The notes: a model not told the origin generated them from the sequence alone. Counted from the first letter of the stretch, positions 1 through 10,307 are shown. The stretch: DNA of 64,000 nt from Micromonospora solifontis (GCF_003725545.1 NZ_RJLN01000013.1:1-64000); one strand, 5' to 3'. A program made the numbers and translations.

Positions 1-896
1 CAGAAGTCGCCGTCGGCGACCTGGAAGACGGTCAGGCCCAGCGAGCGCCACATCCGGACCACCTGCTGGCGGTCGTCGAACACCCCGACCACCCGGTACC
101 GGTCCCGGATCTCCCGCTCGTAGATCTCCTGCTTGACCACGGCGTCCTTGCGGTGGTCGCCGATCGCCCGCAGGTGCAGCGCCAGGTACGGCACCCGGAC
201 GTGCCGGGCCAGCCAGGCCACCGTGTCGGCCCGCGCCGAGGCGTCCCGACCCGAGCAGAAGAGCACGCCGTGGCCGGCCGCGTGCATCGCCCGGACCGCC
301 GCGATCACCGCCTCGTTCGGCGCGTCGTCGGCGACCCGGGTCATGTCGTACGGGCTGCGCGAGACGTTCAGCGCGACCGTGCCGTCGATGTCGACCAGCA
401 CGATGTCGGGGCGCTCGGCCCGGCCCGGCGCCACCCGGCCGGGGCCGCCCGTCCGGGCGGTCGGCACCGGCAGCGGCAGCGGGCGGTGGGCCAGGTAGCG
501 CTCGTGCAGCCGGCGGATCGCCGCCTCGCCGACCCGGTCCTCCTCGGCCCGGGCGGCGTCCCGGCGCAGGCACTCGTCCAGCGGTACGTCGGTGAAGTCG
601 TGCACCTCGAACGTGGCGCCGAAGCGTTCGGCCAGCTCAGCCCAGTCCCGGAGGGTACGGGAGCGCAGGTTGGTGTCGTCGACGCAGACGCTCACCCGGG
701 CCGCCAGCAGCGCCTCCACCTGCGCCCGCTGGGCCCGGGTGACCTGCCCCTCGGCCCACTGGGTGAAGAGCCGCGCGCCGTGCATCATCCGGCGCAGGTC
801 GTCCCGGTTGACCCGGACCACGTCGGGCTGGAGCCGCCGGGCGAAGGTGGTCTTGCCGGAGGCGGGCAGCCCGCGGGTGGCGATCAGGCGGAACAT
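1..896 (-). CDS. Polynucleotide kinase / HAD phosphatase, T4 Pnkp-like (partial at left edge)
   Basis: The visible 298 residues start at an ATG and run off the left edge. Residues 1-145 form a P-loop kinase domain with the Walker A motif GLPASGKT at 9-16. After a proline-rich linker, a HAD-type phosphatase begins with VDIDGT (D169, D171) and continues through a SGRD motif. Kinase-then-phosphatase is the order of T4 polynucleotide kinase, which repairs 5'-OH/3'-phosphate ends of nucleic acids. The family fit is good, but the in vivo substrate is inferred. It is divergent from rpmE, with 250 bases between them. Confidence 0.8.
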   Translation of the reverse strand, partial: MFRLIATRGLPASGKTTFARRLQPDVVRVNRDDLRRMMHGARLFTQWAEGQVTRAQRAQVEALLAARVSVCVDDTNLRSRTLRDWAELAERFGATFEVHDFTDVPLDECLRRDAARAEEDRVGEAAIRRLHERYLAHRPLPLPVPTARTGGPGRVAPGRAERPDIVLVDIDGTVALNVSRSPYDMTRVADDAPNEAVIAAVRAMHAAGHGVLFCSGRDASARADTVAWLARHVRVPYLALHLRAIGDHRKDAVVKQEIYEREIRDRYRVVGVFDDRQQVVRMWRSLGLTVFQVADGDF

Positions 897-1146
897 CCCC
901 GTACCTCCCTGTTCGTTCCGGTCCTCCCCGTACCGCCTGACGAATGCCCGCGAGCCGCCCGGGAATGCGTCGGGGGAGGTGAGCGTTGAGCCTGCCGGAC
1001 CTCGTGTGCGGCCCGCTCGCCGGGTCGGCTGCCGCCCATGGCACACTGGTCAATCGGCCACCGGTTCCGGTTCACGCCTGAGCCCGTCGGGACGACGGGG
1101 AGCACGACGGCGACCCGGCGACCATCCACGAAAGGACCGAGGCGAC

Positions 1147-1371
1147 ATGAAGCCCAACATCCACCCGGAGTACGTGACCACCGAGGTCCGCTGCTCCTGC
1201 GGCAACACCTTCACGACCCGCAGCACCGCCAAGGGCGGTGAGATCAGCGTCGAGACCTGCAGCGCCTGCCACCCGTTCTACACCGGTAAGCAGCGCGTGC
1301 TGGACACCGCCGGCCGGGTCGCGAAGTTCCAGCAGAAGTACGCCAAGGTTCAGGCCAAGAAGGCCAAGTAG
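1147..1371 (+). CDS. rpmE: 50S ribosomal protein L31
   Basis: This 74-residue protein is a full-length L31 of the large ribosomal subunit. It carries the zinc-binding (C+) pattern, with cysteines at 16 and 18 and a CSAC pair near 37-40, followed by the family motif HPFYTGKQR and a lysine-rich tail. The ATG follows an AAAGGA-type ribosome binding site. prfA follows 112 bases downstream beyond a hairpin, as in other actinomycetes. Confidence 0.97.
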   Translation: MKPNIHPEYVTTEVRCSCGNTFTTRSTAKGGEISVETCSACHPFYTGKQRVLDTAGRVAKFQQKYAKVQAKKAK

Positions 1372-1382
1372 CTCCGTCGACG

Positions 1383-1417
1383 ACGCCCGTGTCCGGCTCC
1401 GCGCCGGGCGCGGGCGT
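1383..1417 (+). terminator. Hairpin after rpmE
   Basis: Two 15-base arms (1383-1397 and 1403-1417) pair with two mismatched or wobble positions around a 5-base loop. It lies 12 bases after the rpmE stop and before prfA, so it probably attenuates or ends the rpmE transcript. There is no long U tract. Confidence 0.55.
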
Positions 1418-1483
1418 TCGTCCGTTTCCGACCTTTCCTGTCCGTCCCCGCCCGTTCGTCGTCGTCGAAGGAGCATCCGCAGC

Positions 1484-2572
1484 ATGAGCAGTGAGCGCCT
1501 GGCCGCCCTCCTCGACGAGTACGCCGACCTGGAGCGGCGGCTGGCGGATCCGGCCATCCACGCCGACCAGGCCACCGCCCGACGGGTCGGCCGGCGCTAC
1601 GCCGAGCTGGTCCCGCTGCACAAGGCCGCCGGCGAGCTGGAGCAGGCCCGGGCCGACCTGGCCGCCGCCCGCGAACTGGCCGCCGAGGATCCGGCGTTCG
1701 CCGCCGAGGCGGAGGCCATCGCGGCGTCCCTGCCGGTGTTGGAGGAGAAGCTCGCCGAGCTGCTCATCCCGCGCGACCCGCACGACGCCAAGGACGTCAT
1801 CGTCGAGATCAAGGCCGGCGAGGGCGGCGAGGAGTCGGCGCTGTTCGCGGGCGACCTGCTCCGGATGTACACCCGGTACGCCGAGCGGCACGGCTGGGTC
1901 ACCGAGGTGATCGACTCCCAGGACTCCGACCTCGGCGGCGTCAAGGACGTCTCCCTGGCGATCAAGGCCAAGGGCGTCCCGGAGGGCGGCAACGGGGTCT
2001 GGTCCCGGCTCAAGTGGGAGGGCGGCGTGCACCGGGTGCAGCGCGTCCCGGTCACCGAGTCGCAGGGCCGGATCCACACCAGCGCGGCCGGCGTGCTGGT
2101 GCTGCCCGAGGCCGAGGACGTCGACGTCACCATCGACCCGAACGACCTGCGCATCGACGTGTTCCGCTCGTCCGGCCCCGGCGGCCAGTCGGTCAACACC
2201 ACCGACTCGGCGGTCCGGATCACCCACGTGCCGACCGGGATCGTGGTCTCCTGCCAGAACGAGAAGTCGCAGCTGCAGAACCGGGAGCAGGCGATGCGGA
2301 TCCTGCGGGCCCGGCTGCTCGCGGTGGCCCAGGAGCAGGCCGACGCCGCCGCCTCGGACGCCCGCAAGGCGCAGGTCCGCACGGTGGACCGGTCGGAGCG
2401 GATCCGCACGTACAACTTCCCGCAGAACCGGATCACCGATCACCGGATCGGCTACACGGCGTACAACCTCGACCTGGCCCTCGGCGGCGAGCTGGACGGC
2501 GTCCTGGACGCGCTCGCCGAGGCCGACCGCGCCGCCCGCCTCGCCGGCGAAACGGAACTCACCCGCCGCTGA
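1484..2572 (+). CDS. prfA: Peptide chain release factor 1
   Basis: The 362-residue protein ends translation at UAA and UAG codons. The stop-codon recognition tripeptide is PVT at 189-191 (RVPVTE context) and the catalytic GGQ loop is at 233-235 inside [17 protein letters not shown], both diagnostic for RF1. The length matches the family. The ATG was chosen because it follows an AAGGAG sequence. prmC, whose product methylates the GGQ glutamine, lies about 1.7 kb downstream beyond an oppositely oriented gene. Confidence 0.97.
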   Translation: MSSERLAALLDEYADLERRLADPAIHADQATARRVGRRYAELVPLHKAAGELEQARADLAAARELAAEDPAFAAEAEAIAASLPVLEEKLAELLIPRDPHDAKDVIVEIKAGEGGEESALFAGDLLRMYTRYAERHGWVTEVIDSQDSDLGGVKDVSLAIKAKGVPEGGNGVWSRLKWEGGVHRVQRVPVTESQGRIHTSAAGVLVLPEAEDVDVTIDPNDLRIDVFRSSGPGGQSVNTTDSAVRITHVPTGIVVSCQNEKSQLQNREQAMRILRARLLAVAQEQADAAASDARKAQVRTVDRSERIRTYNFPQNRITDHRIGYTAYNLDLALGGELDGVLDALAEADRAARLAGETELTRR

Positions 2573-2604
2573 CGCCCCGCACCACCCCCCAAGATCCGCC
2601 CTGA

Positions 2605-2654
2605 TTCACGGAAAGAGTGGCCATTCCGTCCCGGATGGCCACTCTTTCCGTGAA
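2605..2654. terminator. Bidirectional terminator, perfect 20-bp stem
   Basis: Arms 2605-2624 and 2635-2654 are perfect reverse complements with a 10-base loop. The hairpin sits between the converging prfA and GGDEF genes and should stop transcription from both sides. Confidence 0.85.
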
Positions 2655-2692
2655 CGAGCGCGCACGCCGCTGGCGGGCGGGGGCGTGTGGGG

Positions 2693-4246
2693 TCAGGAGG
2701 CGCGGAGGCGGTCCTTGGCGCGGAGCATCTCCCGGTCGGCGAGCTCGAACGCGGCGCCCAGGGCCTCCCGGACGCTCGCCCCGGAGCCGCCGTTCACCTC
2801 GGCGAAGCCGATGCTCACCCCGACCGGGGTCCCGGGCACCAGCGACTCCCAGTCCTCGGTGCGGACGGCGGCCTGGATCCGGCGGGCCACCTCGGCCGCC
2901 TCGGTCATGCCCGCCTCGGGCAGCACCACGACGAACTCGTCCCCGCCGTAGCGGGCCACGAAGTCGCCGCGCCGCATCACCCGGTTGATCACCCCGGCGA
3001 TGCGCTGCAGCACCAGGTCCCCCGAATGGTGGCCGTGCCGGGTGTTCACCGCCTTGAAGCCGTCCAGGTCGCAGACGCCGATCACCACCTGCTCGCCCCG
3101 GGCCACCACCGCGCCGATGTACCGCTCCAGCCGGCGGCGGTTGGGCAGCCCGGTGAGCGGGTCGGTGAGCGCCTCGCCCTCGTAGCGGGCGGCCTCGCGG
3201 CGCATCTCCTCGTGGTCGATCCGGGCGGCGATGCCGTCGATGTAGACGTCCCGCAGCCGGTCGTTGCGCTGGGCCGCGAGCCGGAACGCGTGCCGGTCGG
3301 CCCGGTGCGCCGCGGCGTGGTCCCCGGCGCGGGCCAGCGCGATGCTGCGCAGCCGGGGTGCCTCGGCCGCGCCGAGCGTCTCGCTGGAGACCCGGATGGT
3401 GTCCAGCCGGGTGACCGCCTCGATCGGCCGGCCGTCCGCGATGGCCAGGCAGACCTGCCCGAGCTGGCGCAGGTCCCGGGCCCGGGCGCTGTCGCCGCCG
3501 TGCCCGATCAGCCGCGCGGGGTCGGCGTCGGTGCCGGCCTCCACCCGGTCGCCGAGAGCGGCCCGGCGGGCGGCGGCGTACCCGTACGCGGCCAGGCTGC
3601 TCGGCCGGAGGCTGCCGGCCCGCCCGCTGCGCAGGAAGCGGTTGAGGTCGCCGGCCACGTCGCGCAGCACCCGCAGGCAGCCGTCGCTGTCGCCGTTGTG
3701 GTCGAGGGCGACCGCGTTGCGCAGCCGGATGCCCGGCGCGGCGAAGGTCTCCTCGGGGATGCCGGCGGTGAGGCCCACCTGGCGGGCGCGTTCGATCGCG
3801 CCGAGGGCGTGCCCGTGGAAGCTGAGGTACGAGTAGGCCATCGCCAGGTCGTGCCAGCCCCACGCGGTGTCCCGGTCCGGGTCGTCGTCGGCGGTCAGCG
3901 CCCGGGCCGCCTTCACCAGGTGGGTGACGCACCGGTCCAGCGCCCCCTGGTGGTGCGCGGCGAGCGCCGCCAGGGCGTTCAGGTGCCCGTGCAGGTACGG
4001 CTCGGCCAGGTCCCGGACGGCGGACGACGCCTCCTCGATGGCCCGGGTGAACTCGGCGGTGCGACCGAGATTGATCAGCGCGGAGAGGCGCTGCACCAGC
4101 GCGTCGGCCCGGGCGTACGGGTCGTCGGTGGTGCGGATCACCCGGTCGAGCAGGCCGCAGGCCTCGGCCGAGCGGCTGGACTCCTGCAGTGTCCGGGCAC
4201 GCCGCAGGGCGTCAACCTGGTCCTCGACCCGGTCGAGCCAGCCCAC
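2693..4246 (-). CDS. Diguanylate cyclase (GGDEF) with helical N-terminal region
   Basis: This 517-residue protein should make cyclic di-GMP from two GTP. Residues about 1-340 are helical and TPR-like, with no recognised sensor or membrane segment. A GGDEF domain fills the last ~165 residues, opening with LTDPLTGLPNRR. The active-site GGDEF is at 434-438, and RxxD (R425-D428) five residues before it is the product-inhibition site, so a feedback-regulated active enzyme is expected. An upstream ATG is possible, but the GTG at 4246 has AGGGAGGT five bases before it and was preferred. It is divergent from prmC. Confidence 0.85.
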   Translation of the reverse strand: MGWLDRVEDQVDALRRARTLQESSRSAEACGLLDRVIRTTDDPYARADALVQRLSALINLGRTAEFTRAIEEASSAVRDLAEPYLHGHLNALAALAAHHQGALDRCVTHLVKAARALTADDDPDRDTAWGWHDLAMAYSYLSFHGHALGAIERARQVGLTAGIPEETFAAPGIRLRNAVALDHNGDSDGCLRVLRDVAGDLNRFLRSGRAGSLRPSSLAAYGYAAARRAALGDRVEAGTDADPARLIGHGGDSARARDLRQLGQVCLAIADGRPIEAVTRLDTIRVSSETLGAAEAPRLRSIALARAGDHAAAHRADRHAFRLAAQRNDRLRDVYIDGIAARIDHEEMRREAARYEGEALTDPLTGLPNRRRLERYIGAVVARGEQVVIGVCDLDGFKAVNTRHGHHSGDLVLQRIAGVINRVMRRGDFVARYGGDEFVVVLPEAGMTEAAEVARRIQAAVRTEDWESLVPGTPVGVSIGFAEVNGGSGASVREALGAAFELADREMLRAKDRLRAS

Positions 4247-4322
4247 CCGCGACCTCCCTGTCGGTGTGCCTGCCGGACGCACCCGCTCGTGCTGCGAACC
4301 CGCGACGCTTCATGATTATGTC

Positions 4323-5270
4323 GTGACCTTCCTCCCGCAACACCCGTCCGAAGGGACAGAACGCGAGCGGCCCTCACTGGTCGTCGCCCGGGCGGCCCGG
4401 CTGCTGGCCGCGGCCGGGATCGAGTCGCCCCGGGCGGAGGCCGAGCTGCTCGGCGCGTACGTGCTGGAGGTGCCGCGCGGCCGGCTGGCGCTGGCCGACG
4501 GCTTCACGCCGGCCCAGCGGGAGCGGCTGGACGCGCTGGTGGCGCGGCGGGTCACCCGGGAGCCGCTGCAGCACCTCACCGGGGTGGCCGGCTTCCGGCA
4601 CCTGGAGCTGGCCGTCGGACCCGGGGTGTTCGTGCCCCGTCCGGAGACCGAGCTGCTGGCGGGCTGGGGGGTGGCGCAGGGCCGGCGGCACGCCGCCCCG
4701 CTGGTGGTGGACCTGTGCAGCGGCTCCGGCGCGATCGCCCTGGCGGTCGCCCAGGAGCTGCCGGCGGCCCGGGTGGTGGCCGTCGAGCGGTCCCCGGCCG
4801 CGCTGGACTGGCTGCGCCGCAACGCGGCCGCGCGGGCCGCCGCCGGGGACACCCCGATCGAGGTGGTCGCGGCCGACGTCACCGCCCCGGACCTCCTGGC
4901 CGACCTGGTCGGGCGGGTCGACGTCCTGCTCTGCAACCCGCCGTACGTGCCGCGGTCGATGGCCGTCCCGCCCGAGGTGGCCGGGCACGACCCGGACGAG
5001 GCGGTCTTCGGCGGCGGGGACGGGCTGGACGTGATCCGTCCGGTGGTGGCCCGGGCGGCGGAGCTGCTGCGCCCCGGCGGCGCGCTGGGGATCGAGCACG
5101 ACGACACGCACGGCGCGGCGGTGCCGGGGCTGCTCGCCGCCGACGGCCGGTACGCGCACGTCGAGGAGCACCGGGACCTGGCCGGCCGGCCCCGGTTCGC
5201 CACCGCGTCCCGGCGGGCGGACGGCCAGCACGCCGACGCCGCCCCGGCGTGGCAGACTGGCTCCTCGTGA
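4323..5270 (+). CDS. prmC: Release factor glutamine methyltransferase
   Basis: The 315-residue SAM-dependent enzyme methylates the GGQ glutamine of RF1 and RF2. The SAM site is VVDLCSGSGAIAL and the substrate-glutamine motif NPPY is at 205-208. The start is a GTG with no clear ribosome binding site, so a leaderless message is possible. The stop TGA overlaps the ATG of tsaC by one base, showing translational coupling. The tail after residue ~300 is alanine-rich and unconserved. Confidence 0.93.
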   Translation: MTFLPQHPSEGTERERPSLVVARAARLLAAAGIESPRAEAELLGAYVLEVPRGRLALADGFTPAQRERLDALVARRVTREPLQHLTGVAGFRHLELAVGPGVFVPRPETELLAGWGVAQGRRHAAPLVVDLCSGSGAIALAVAQELPAARVVAVERSPAALDWLRRNAAARAAAGDTPIEVVAADVTAPDLLADLVGRVDVLLCNPPYVPRSMAVPPEVAGHDPDEAVFGGGDGLDVIRPVVARAAELLRPGGALGIEHDDTHGAAVPGLLAADGRYAHVEEHRDLAGRPRFATASRRADGQHADAAPAWQTGSS

Positions 5271-5914
5271 TGCTCTACGACTGTCGGTCGCCCGCCGACC
5301 GGGACCGCGGCATCGCCGCTGCCATCGAGGCGGTCAAGAACGGGGAGCTCGTCGTCCTGCCGACCGACACGGTCTACGGCATCGGCGCCGACGCCTTCAC
5401 CCCGTACGCGGTCAAGGCGCTCGCGGACGCCAAGGGCGGCGCCCGGCAGGCGCCCCCGGTGCTCATCGGCTCCCGGCACACCCTCGACGGTCTGGTCTTC
5501 TCGCTGCCCCGCTCGGCGCGGGACCTGGTCGAGGCGTTCTGGCCGGGCGCGCTGACGATCGTGGTGGAGCACTCGCCGAGCCTGGCCTGGGACCTGGGTG
5601 ACTCCACCGGCACCGTGGCGGTCCGCATGCCGCTGCACCCGGTGGCGCTGGAGGTGCTGCGGGAGACCGGCCCGATGGCGGTCGCCTCGGCCAACAAGGT
5701 CGGCCAGCCGGCCGCGCTCACCGCCGAGGAGGCCCGCGAGCAGCTCGGCTACGGCGTCCGGGCCTACCTGGAGGCCGGCCCGGCGCTCGATCCGGTGCCG
5801 AGCACCGTCGTCGACCTCACCGGCGAGGTGCCCCGGGTGCTGCGCCAGGGGGCGGTGTCCCTGGAGAAGCTGCGCGACGTGGTGCCGGACATCCTCGACG
5901 AGCGGGGGGTCTGA
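5270..5914 (+). CDS. tsaC: L-threonylcarbamoyladenylate synthase (Sua5/YrdC family)
   Basis: This 214-residue enzyme makes threonylcarbamoyl-AMP from threonine, bicarbonate and ATP, the first step of t6A tRNA modification. The YrdC fold is shown by PTDTVYG at 31-37, FWPGALTIVV near 93, and VAVRMPLHP and ASANKVGQP further on. The ATG overlaps the prmC stop, and a GTG one codon earlier is an alternative. It lacks the extra C-terminal Sua5 domain. The phosphatase gene follows without a gap. Confidence 0.93.
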   Translation: MLYDCRSPADRDRGIAAAIEAVKNGELVVLPTDTVYGIGADAFTPYAVKALADAKGGARQAPPVLIGSRHTLDGLVFSLPRSARDLVEAFWPGALTIVVEHSPSLAWDLGDSTGTVAVRMPLHPVALEVLRETGPMAVASANKVGQPAALTAEEAREQLGYGVRAYLEAGPALDPVPSTVVDLTGEVPRVLRQGAVSLEKLRDVVPDILDERGV

Positions 5915-6526
5915 GTGCCGCCGTTCACCGTCCTGCACGTCTGCATGGGCAACATCTGCCGGTCCCCGATGGCCGAGCGGCTACTGGTGCTCGCGGTCCG
6001 GGAGCGGCTGGGCCGCCTCGGCGCCGACCCGGACCGCTCCGACGAGCTGCTGCACAGTCACAGCGCCGGCACCGGCGGCTGGCACGCCGGCGAGGAGATG
6101 AACCCGCCGGCGGCCCGGCAGGTGACCTCGCGCGGCGGTGCGGTGGCCGGCTTCGCCGCCCGCAAGCTGCGCTCCGACCTGATCGACGCCGCCGACCTGG
6201 TCCTCACCGCCACCGCCGACCAGCAGGAGTACGTGGTGGCGCTGCGGCCGGACGCCGCCGCGCGTACCTTCGTGCTGGGCGAGTTCGGCCGGCTGCTGGG
6301 CGGGGTGGACGTCGCCGCCCTGCCTCCGGTCGAGGCGACCCCGGACGCGGTGTACGCCCGGGGCGTGGCGCTGGTGTCGGCGGTGGACGCGGCCCGGCAG
6401 GGTGCTGCCGCGCTGCCCACGGACGACCTCGACGACCCCTGGGGCCGGGGAGATCAGTGCTTCAGCCGGGTGGCCGACGAGATCGAGGAGACGGTCCAGC
6501 CGCTGGCCGCAGCCCTCCTGCCCTGA
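5915..6526 (+). CDS. Low-molecular-weight protein tyrosine phosphatase
   Basis: The 203-residue cytosolic phosphatase has the CX5R loop CMGNICRS at residues 10-17 (C10 nucleophile, R16) near the N-terminus, as usual for the LMW-PTP/arsenate reductase fold. The general acid is probably an aspartate in DDPWG near residue 172. It starts with GTG directly after the tsaC stop and forms an operon with prmC-tsaC. Target proteins are unknown. Confidence 0.9.
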   Translation: MPPFTVLHVCMGNICRSPMAERLLVLAVRERLGRLGADPDRSDELLHSHSAGTGGWHAGEEMNPPAARQVTSRGGAVAGFAARKLRSDLIDAADLVLTATADQQEYVVALRPDAAARTFVLGEFGRLLGGVDVAALPPVEATPDAVYARGVALVSAVDAARQGAAALPTDDLDDPWGRGDQCFSRVADEIEETVQPLAAALLP

Positions 6527-6637
6527 GGTTCATCCTTTCTCGCGAACTTTCTGCGCGTTTAAGGGAAGAAGGCGGCACAACCGCCGATTCCGGTCATTCT
6601 GAACGGGTCCCATGGCCGGCTCCTGCGGGGAGAGCTG

Positions 6638-8752
6638 ATGAACCGGGCCCATCTCGACAAGCTGTTCACCGTCCTGCTCGCCGGCGTGCTCGCCGGACTC
6701 GCCCTGGCGGCGGCCGCGCTACCGGCCGCGCTGGTGTTCGGGCTCGGCTTCAAGAACCTGATGCCCTACACCGCGCTGCCCGAGTCGCTGCGTACGCCGC
6801 AGCCGGCACAGCGGTCCAACCTCTACGCCAACGACGGCCGCACCCTGATCACCTCGTTCTACGTCGAGGACCGGGTGGACGTGCCGGTCGCCGAGGTGGC
6901 GCCGGTGATGCGGCAGGCCATCGTGGCCGCCGAGGACGTCCGGTTCTACCAGCACCACGGCGTCGACCTGCGGGGCGTGGTGCGCGCCTTCACGGTCAAC
7001 CGGCGGGAGGGCGGCACCCGGCAGGGCGCCTCCACGCTGACCATGCAGTACGTCCGCAACGCGCTGGCGGGTGATCCGCGGCTGACGGAGCAGCAGCGAG
7101 CGGCCGCCACCGAGGTCACCGTGGGCCGCAAGGTCCGCGAGATGCGGTACGCGCTGGCCCTGGAGCGCGAGCTGAGCAAGGACGAGATCCTCGGCCGCTA
7201 CCTGAACATCGCGTACTTCGGCGCCGGGGCGTACGGCATCGCCGCGGCCAGCAAGCGCTACTTCTCCACCACGCCGGACAAGCTGACCCTGGCCCAGGCG
7301 GCGCTGCTCGCCGGGCTGGTCCGCTCGCCCGACACCGACGACCCGATCAACGGCGACGCCGACGCGGCGATCGGGCGCCGGGCGTACGTGCTGGACCGGA
7401 TGGTGGAGACCGGGCAGCTCGCCGCCGCGGACGCCGTCCGGGCGAAGGCCGAGCAGCTCCACCTCAAGCCCAGCGCCACGCCGAACGACTGCGCCGCGGT
7501 TCCCGAGGAGCACAACGACTGGGCCTTCTTCTGCGACTGGTTCACCCAGTGGTGGAACGCCCAGCCGGCCTTCGGCAAGTCCGAGGACGAGCGGCAGCGG
7601 ACGCTGCGCCGGGGCGGCTGGAAGATCGTCACCTCGCTCGACCCGGACGTGCAGCGCATGGCCACCGAGCAGGTGCTGCGGATCTACGCGACGAGCAACC
7701 AGCGGGCCGCGCCCACCGCGGTGGTGCAACCCGGCACCGGCCGGGTGCTGGCCATGGCGGTGAACCGGACCTACAGCGTGGCAGCCAACCCGGACGGGCA
7801 GCAGAACTACCCGAACACGGTCAACCAGTTGGTGGCCGGAGGCGGCGGGATCGTCGGCTACCAGGCCGGCTCGACCTTCAAGCTCTTCGCGCTGCTCGCC
7901 GCGCTGGAGTCCGGACTGCCCTTGGACACCGACTTCGACGCGCCACGCATCTACGTCACCGATTTCCCGGTCGACGGCGGCCCGGCGAGCTGCGGCGGGT
8001 ACTGGTGCCCGGAGAACGCCAGCCCGTCATGGATGGACGGCCACCGCACCATGTGGAGCGCCTTCGGCCGCTCGGTCAACACGTACTTCGCCTGGCTCAC
8101 CGAGCGGGTGGGGGCGGACCGGGTGGTGGAGATGGCTCAGCGGCTCGGCATCGTGCTGCGCTCGCCGTCGGACGCCAAGCTGGCCCGCGAGGGCGCGAAG
8201 AACTGGGGCCCGTTCACGCTTGGCGTCGTCGACACCACCCCGCTGGACGTGGCCAACGCGTACGCGACGGTGGCGGCCGAGGGGGTCTGGTGCCGACCCA
8301 CCCCGGTCACCTCGATCACCGACGCCACCGGCCGGAAGGTGGCCGCCGGGAACACCGACTGCCGGCAGGTGCTCGACACCGACGTGGCCCGGGCGGCGGC
8401 GGACGCCTCCCGCTGCCCGGTCGGCGACCAGTCGATGTACCGCCGCTGCGACGGCGGCACCGCCGAGGAACTGGCGCCCGGGCTGCGCCGGCCGCTCGCC
8501 GGCAAGACCGGCAGCTCGGAGCGGAACGCGACCGAGACGGTGGTGGCCTTCACCCCGCAGCTCGCCGTCGCCACCATCGCCGCGAATCCGGACAACCCCC
8601 AGGACGCCGTCGGCGGCGGCGTGCAGACCCGGCAGATCTCCGCCGTCGGCAACCTGCTGGCGTACGCCCTGCGGGACGAACCCGTCCGGGACTTCGTCCC
8701 GCCCAGCCAGTCCATCGCCTACCGCCAGACCGCCCCCCGCACCGGCAACTAG
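6638..8752 (+). CDS. Class A penicillin-binding protein (transglycosylase/transpeptidase)
   Basis: The 704-residue bifunctional murein synthase starts with a signal-anchor helix at about 11-38. The GT51 glycosyltransferase domain has its catalytic Glu at 99 (AAEDVRFYQHHGVD) and the QGASTLTMQ motif. The transpeptidase domain has STFK at 412-415, SVN at 479-481 and KTGSS from 623. It would polymerise and cross-link peptidoglycan outside the membrane. The ATG follows GGGGAGAG. A strong hairpin separates it from the converging SDR gene. Confidence 0.93.
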   Translation: MNRAHLDKLFTVLLAGVLAGLALAAAALPAALVFGLGFKNLMPYTALPESLRTPQPAQRSNLYANDGRTLITSFYVEDRVDVPVAEVAPVMRQAIVAAEDVRFYQHHGVDLRGVVRAFTVNRREGGTRQGASTLTMQYVRNALAGDPRLTEQQRAAATEVTVGRKVREMRYALALERELSKDEILGRYLNIAYFGAGAYGIAAASKRYFSTTPDKLTLAQAALLAGLVRSPDTDDPINGDADAAIGRRAYVLDRMVETGQLAAADAVRAKAEQLHLKPSATPNDCAAVPEEHNDWAFFCDWFTQWWNAQPAFGKSEDERQRTLRRGGWKIVTSLDPDVQRMATEQVLRIYATSNQRAAPTAVVQPGTGRVLAMAVNRTYSVAANPDGQQNYPNTVNQLVAGGGGIVGYQAGSTFKLFALLAALESGLPLDTDFDAPRIYVTDFPVDGGPASCGGYWCPENASPSWMDGHRTMWSAFGRSVNTYFAWLTERVGADRVVEMAQRLGIVLRSPSDAKLAREGAKNWGPFTLGVVDTTPLDVANAYATVAAEGVWCRPTPVTSITDATGRKVAAGNTDCRQVLDTDVARAAADASRCPVGDQSMYRRCDGGTAEELAPGLRRPLAGKTGSSERNATETVVAFTPQLAVATIAANPDNPQDAVGGGVQTRQISAVGNLLAYALRDEPVRDFVPPSQSIAYRQTAPRTGN

Positions 8753-8761
8753 CCCCACGGC

Positions 8762-8830
8762 CCACCTCGGCGATCTTGCACTTGTGGTGCCGGCACAGGC
8801 CGCGAACCACCTGCAAGATCGCCGGGGTGG
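8762..8830. terminator. Long bidirectional hairpin
   Basis: Three nested paired blocks form one long stem: 8762-8766 with 8826-8830, 8768-8780 with 8812-8824 (13 perfect pairs), and 8784-8788 with 8806-8810. It lies between the converging PBP and SDR genes. Confidence 0.8.
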
Positions 8831-8840
8831 GTGGGGGGGG

Positions 8841-10307
8841 TTACGGGGGTGGGTGTTCGGCGCCGCGGGCGATGTTGCGGGCCATGCCGCCGAAGACGAC
8901 CGCGTGGAACGGGAAGACCGAGCCCCAGTAGAGGTGGCCGGCGAGGCCGTGGGGGAGGAAGACGGCGCGCTGGACGTACCGGCTGCGGCCGTCGCCGTCC
9001 GGCTCGGCGCGCATCTCCAGCCAGGCGCGGCCGGGCAGCCGCATCTCGGCGCGGAGCCGGAGCAGCTCGCCGGGGACGATCTCCTCGACCCGCCAGAAGT
9101 CCAGCGCCTCGCCCACCTGCAGGTGGTGCGGGTCGCGCCGCCCCCGGCGCAGCCCGACCCCGCCGATCAGCCGGTCCAGCCAGCCCCGGACCGACCAGGC
9201 CAGCGGGAAGGAGTACCAGCCGTGCTCGCCGCCGACCCCCTCGATGACCCGCCACAGCGCGCCCGCCGGTGCGGCCACCTCCCGCTCCCGCAGGTCGGTG
9301 TACGCGGTCCCGCCGGACCACTTCGGGTCGCTGGGCAGCGGCTCGGCCGGGGCGTCCGGCCCGCTCGCCGTGGACCAGCGGGTCTCCACCGCGGCGTCGC
9401 GCACCTTGGCCAGCGCCAGGGCGACGGCCTGGTCGAAGCCGGTCAACCCGTCGGGCGGGTCGGGGACGTACCGGGCGATGTCGTGTTCGCGGGCGACCGC
9501 CTCGTGGACCAGGCTCTCCACCAGCGGCCGGGCGATCGAGCTCGGTACCGGCGTGACCCAGCCGACCCAGTGCGAGGAGAGCGACGGGGTCAGCACCCGC
9601 ACCGGGAGGATCAGCCGCCGGGGCAGCTCCGCCACCCGGGCGTACCGCCGCATCATCTGCTCGAAGGTGAGCACCTCCGGCCCGCCGATGTCGAACGCCC
9701 GGTTCACCTCGGGCGGCAGGGTCGTGCAGCCGACCAGGTAGCGCAGCACGTCGCGGACCGCGATCGGCTGGATCCGGTTGCGGACCCAGCGCGGGGTGAC
9801 CATCGCCGGCAGCCGCTCGGTCAGGTAGCGCAGCATCTCGAACGAGGCCGAGCCGGAACCGATGATCACCGCGGCCCGGAGCACGGCGGTCGGCACGCCG
9901 CTGTCCAGCAGGATCCGGCCCACCTCCGCCCGGGACCGCAGGTGCGCCGAGGGAAGCCCGTCCCGTTCCTTCGGCTCCGGGCCGCCGAGGTAGACGATCC
10001 GGCGTACGCCGGCGGCGTGGGCGGCCGCCGCGAAGTTGGTCGCCGCCTCCCGGTCGGCCGCCTCGAAGCCCGACTGGCCGAGCGAGTGGACCAGGTAGTA
10101 CGCCACGTCGACGCCCTCGAACGCGGCCGGCAGCGTCTCCGGCTTCCGCAGGTCACCCTCGGCGATCTCGGCCTGGGCCGCCCACGGCACGTCCCGCAGC
10201 CGCCCGGCCTTGCGGGCCAGGCAGCGTACGACGTGTCCCTCGGCGAGCAGGCGGGGCGCGAGCCGGCCGCCGATGTAACCGGTCGCGCCGGTGACGAGGC
10301 ATCTCAC
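8841..10307 (-). CDS. NAD(P)-binding SDR protein with C-terminal DUF2867
   Basis: The 488-residue protein begins with an atypical short-chain dehydrogenase domain carrying the dinucleotide motif TGATGYIGG at 7-15. The middle has the RIVYLGG and IGSGSASFE blocks of the NmrA/complex-I-assembly-like group. Residues about 335-488 match DUF2867 in layout. The substrate is unknown. Its ATG lies 35 bases from the divergent glyA start, so the promoters are shared or overlap. Confidence 0.8.
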   Translation of the reverse strand: MRCLVTGATGYIGGRLAPRLLAEGHVVRCLARKAGRLRDVPWAAQAEIAEGDLRKPETLPAAFEGVDVAYYLVHSLGQSGFEAADREAATNFAAAAHAAGVRRIVYLGGPEPKERDGLPSAHLRSRAEVGRILLDSGVPTAVLRAAVIIGSGSASFEMLRYLTERLPAMVTPRWVRNRIQPIAVRDVLRYLVGCTTLPPEVNRAFDIGGPEVLTFEQMMRRYARVAELPRRLILPVRVLTPSLSSHWVGWVTPVPSSIARPLVESLVHEAVAREHDIARYVPDPPDGLTGFDQAVALALAKVRDAAVETRWSTASGPDAPAEPLPSDPKWSGGTAYTDLREREVAAPAGALWRVIEGVGGEHGWYSFPLAWSVRGWLDRLIGGVGLRRGRRDPHHLQVGEALDFWRVEEIVPGELLRLRAEMRLPGRAWLEMRAEPDGDGRSRYVQRAVFLPHGLAGHLYWGSVFPFHAVVFGGMARNIARGAEHPPP

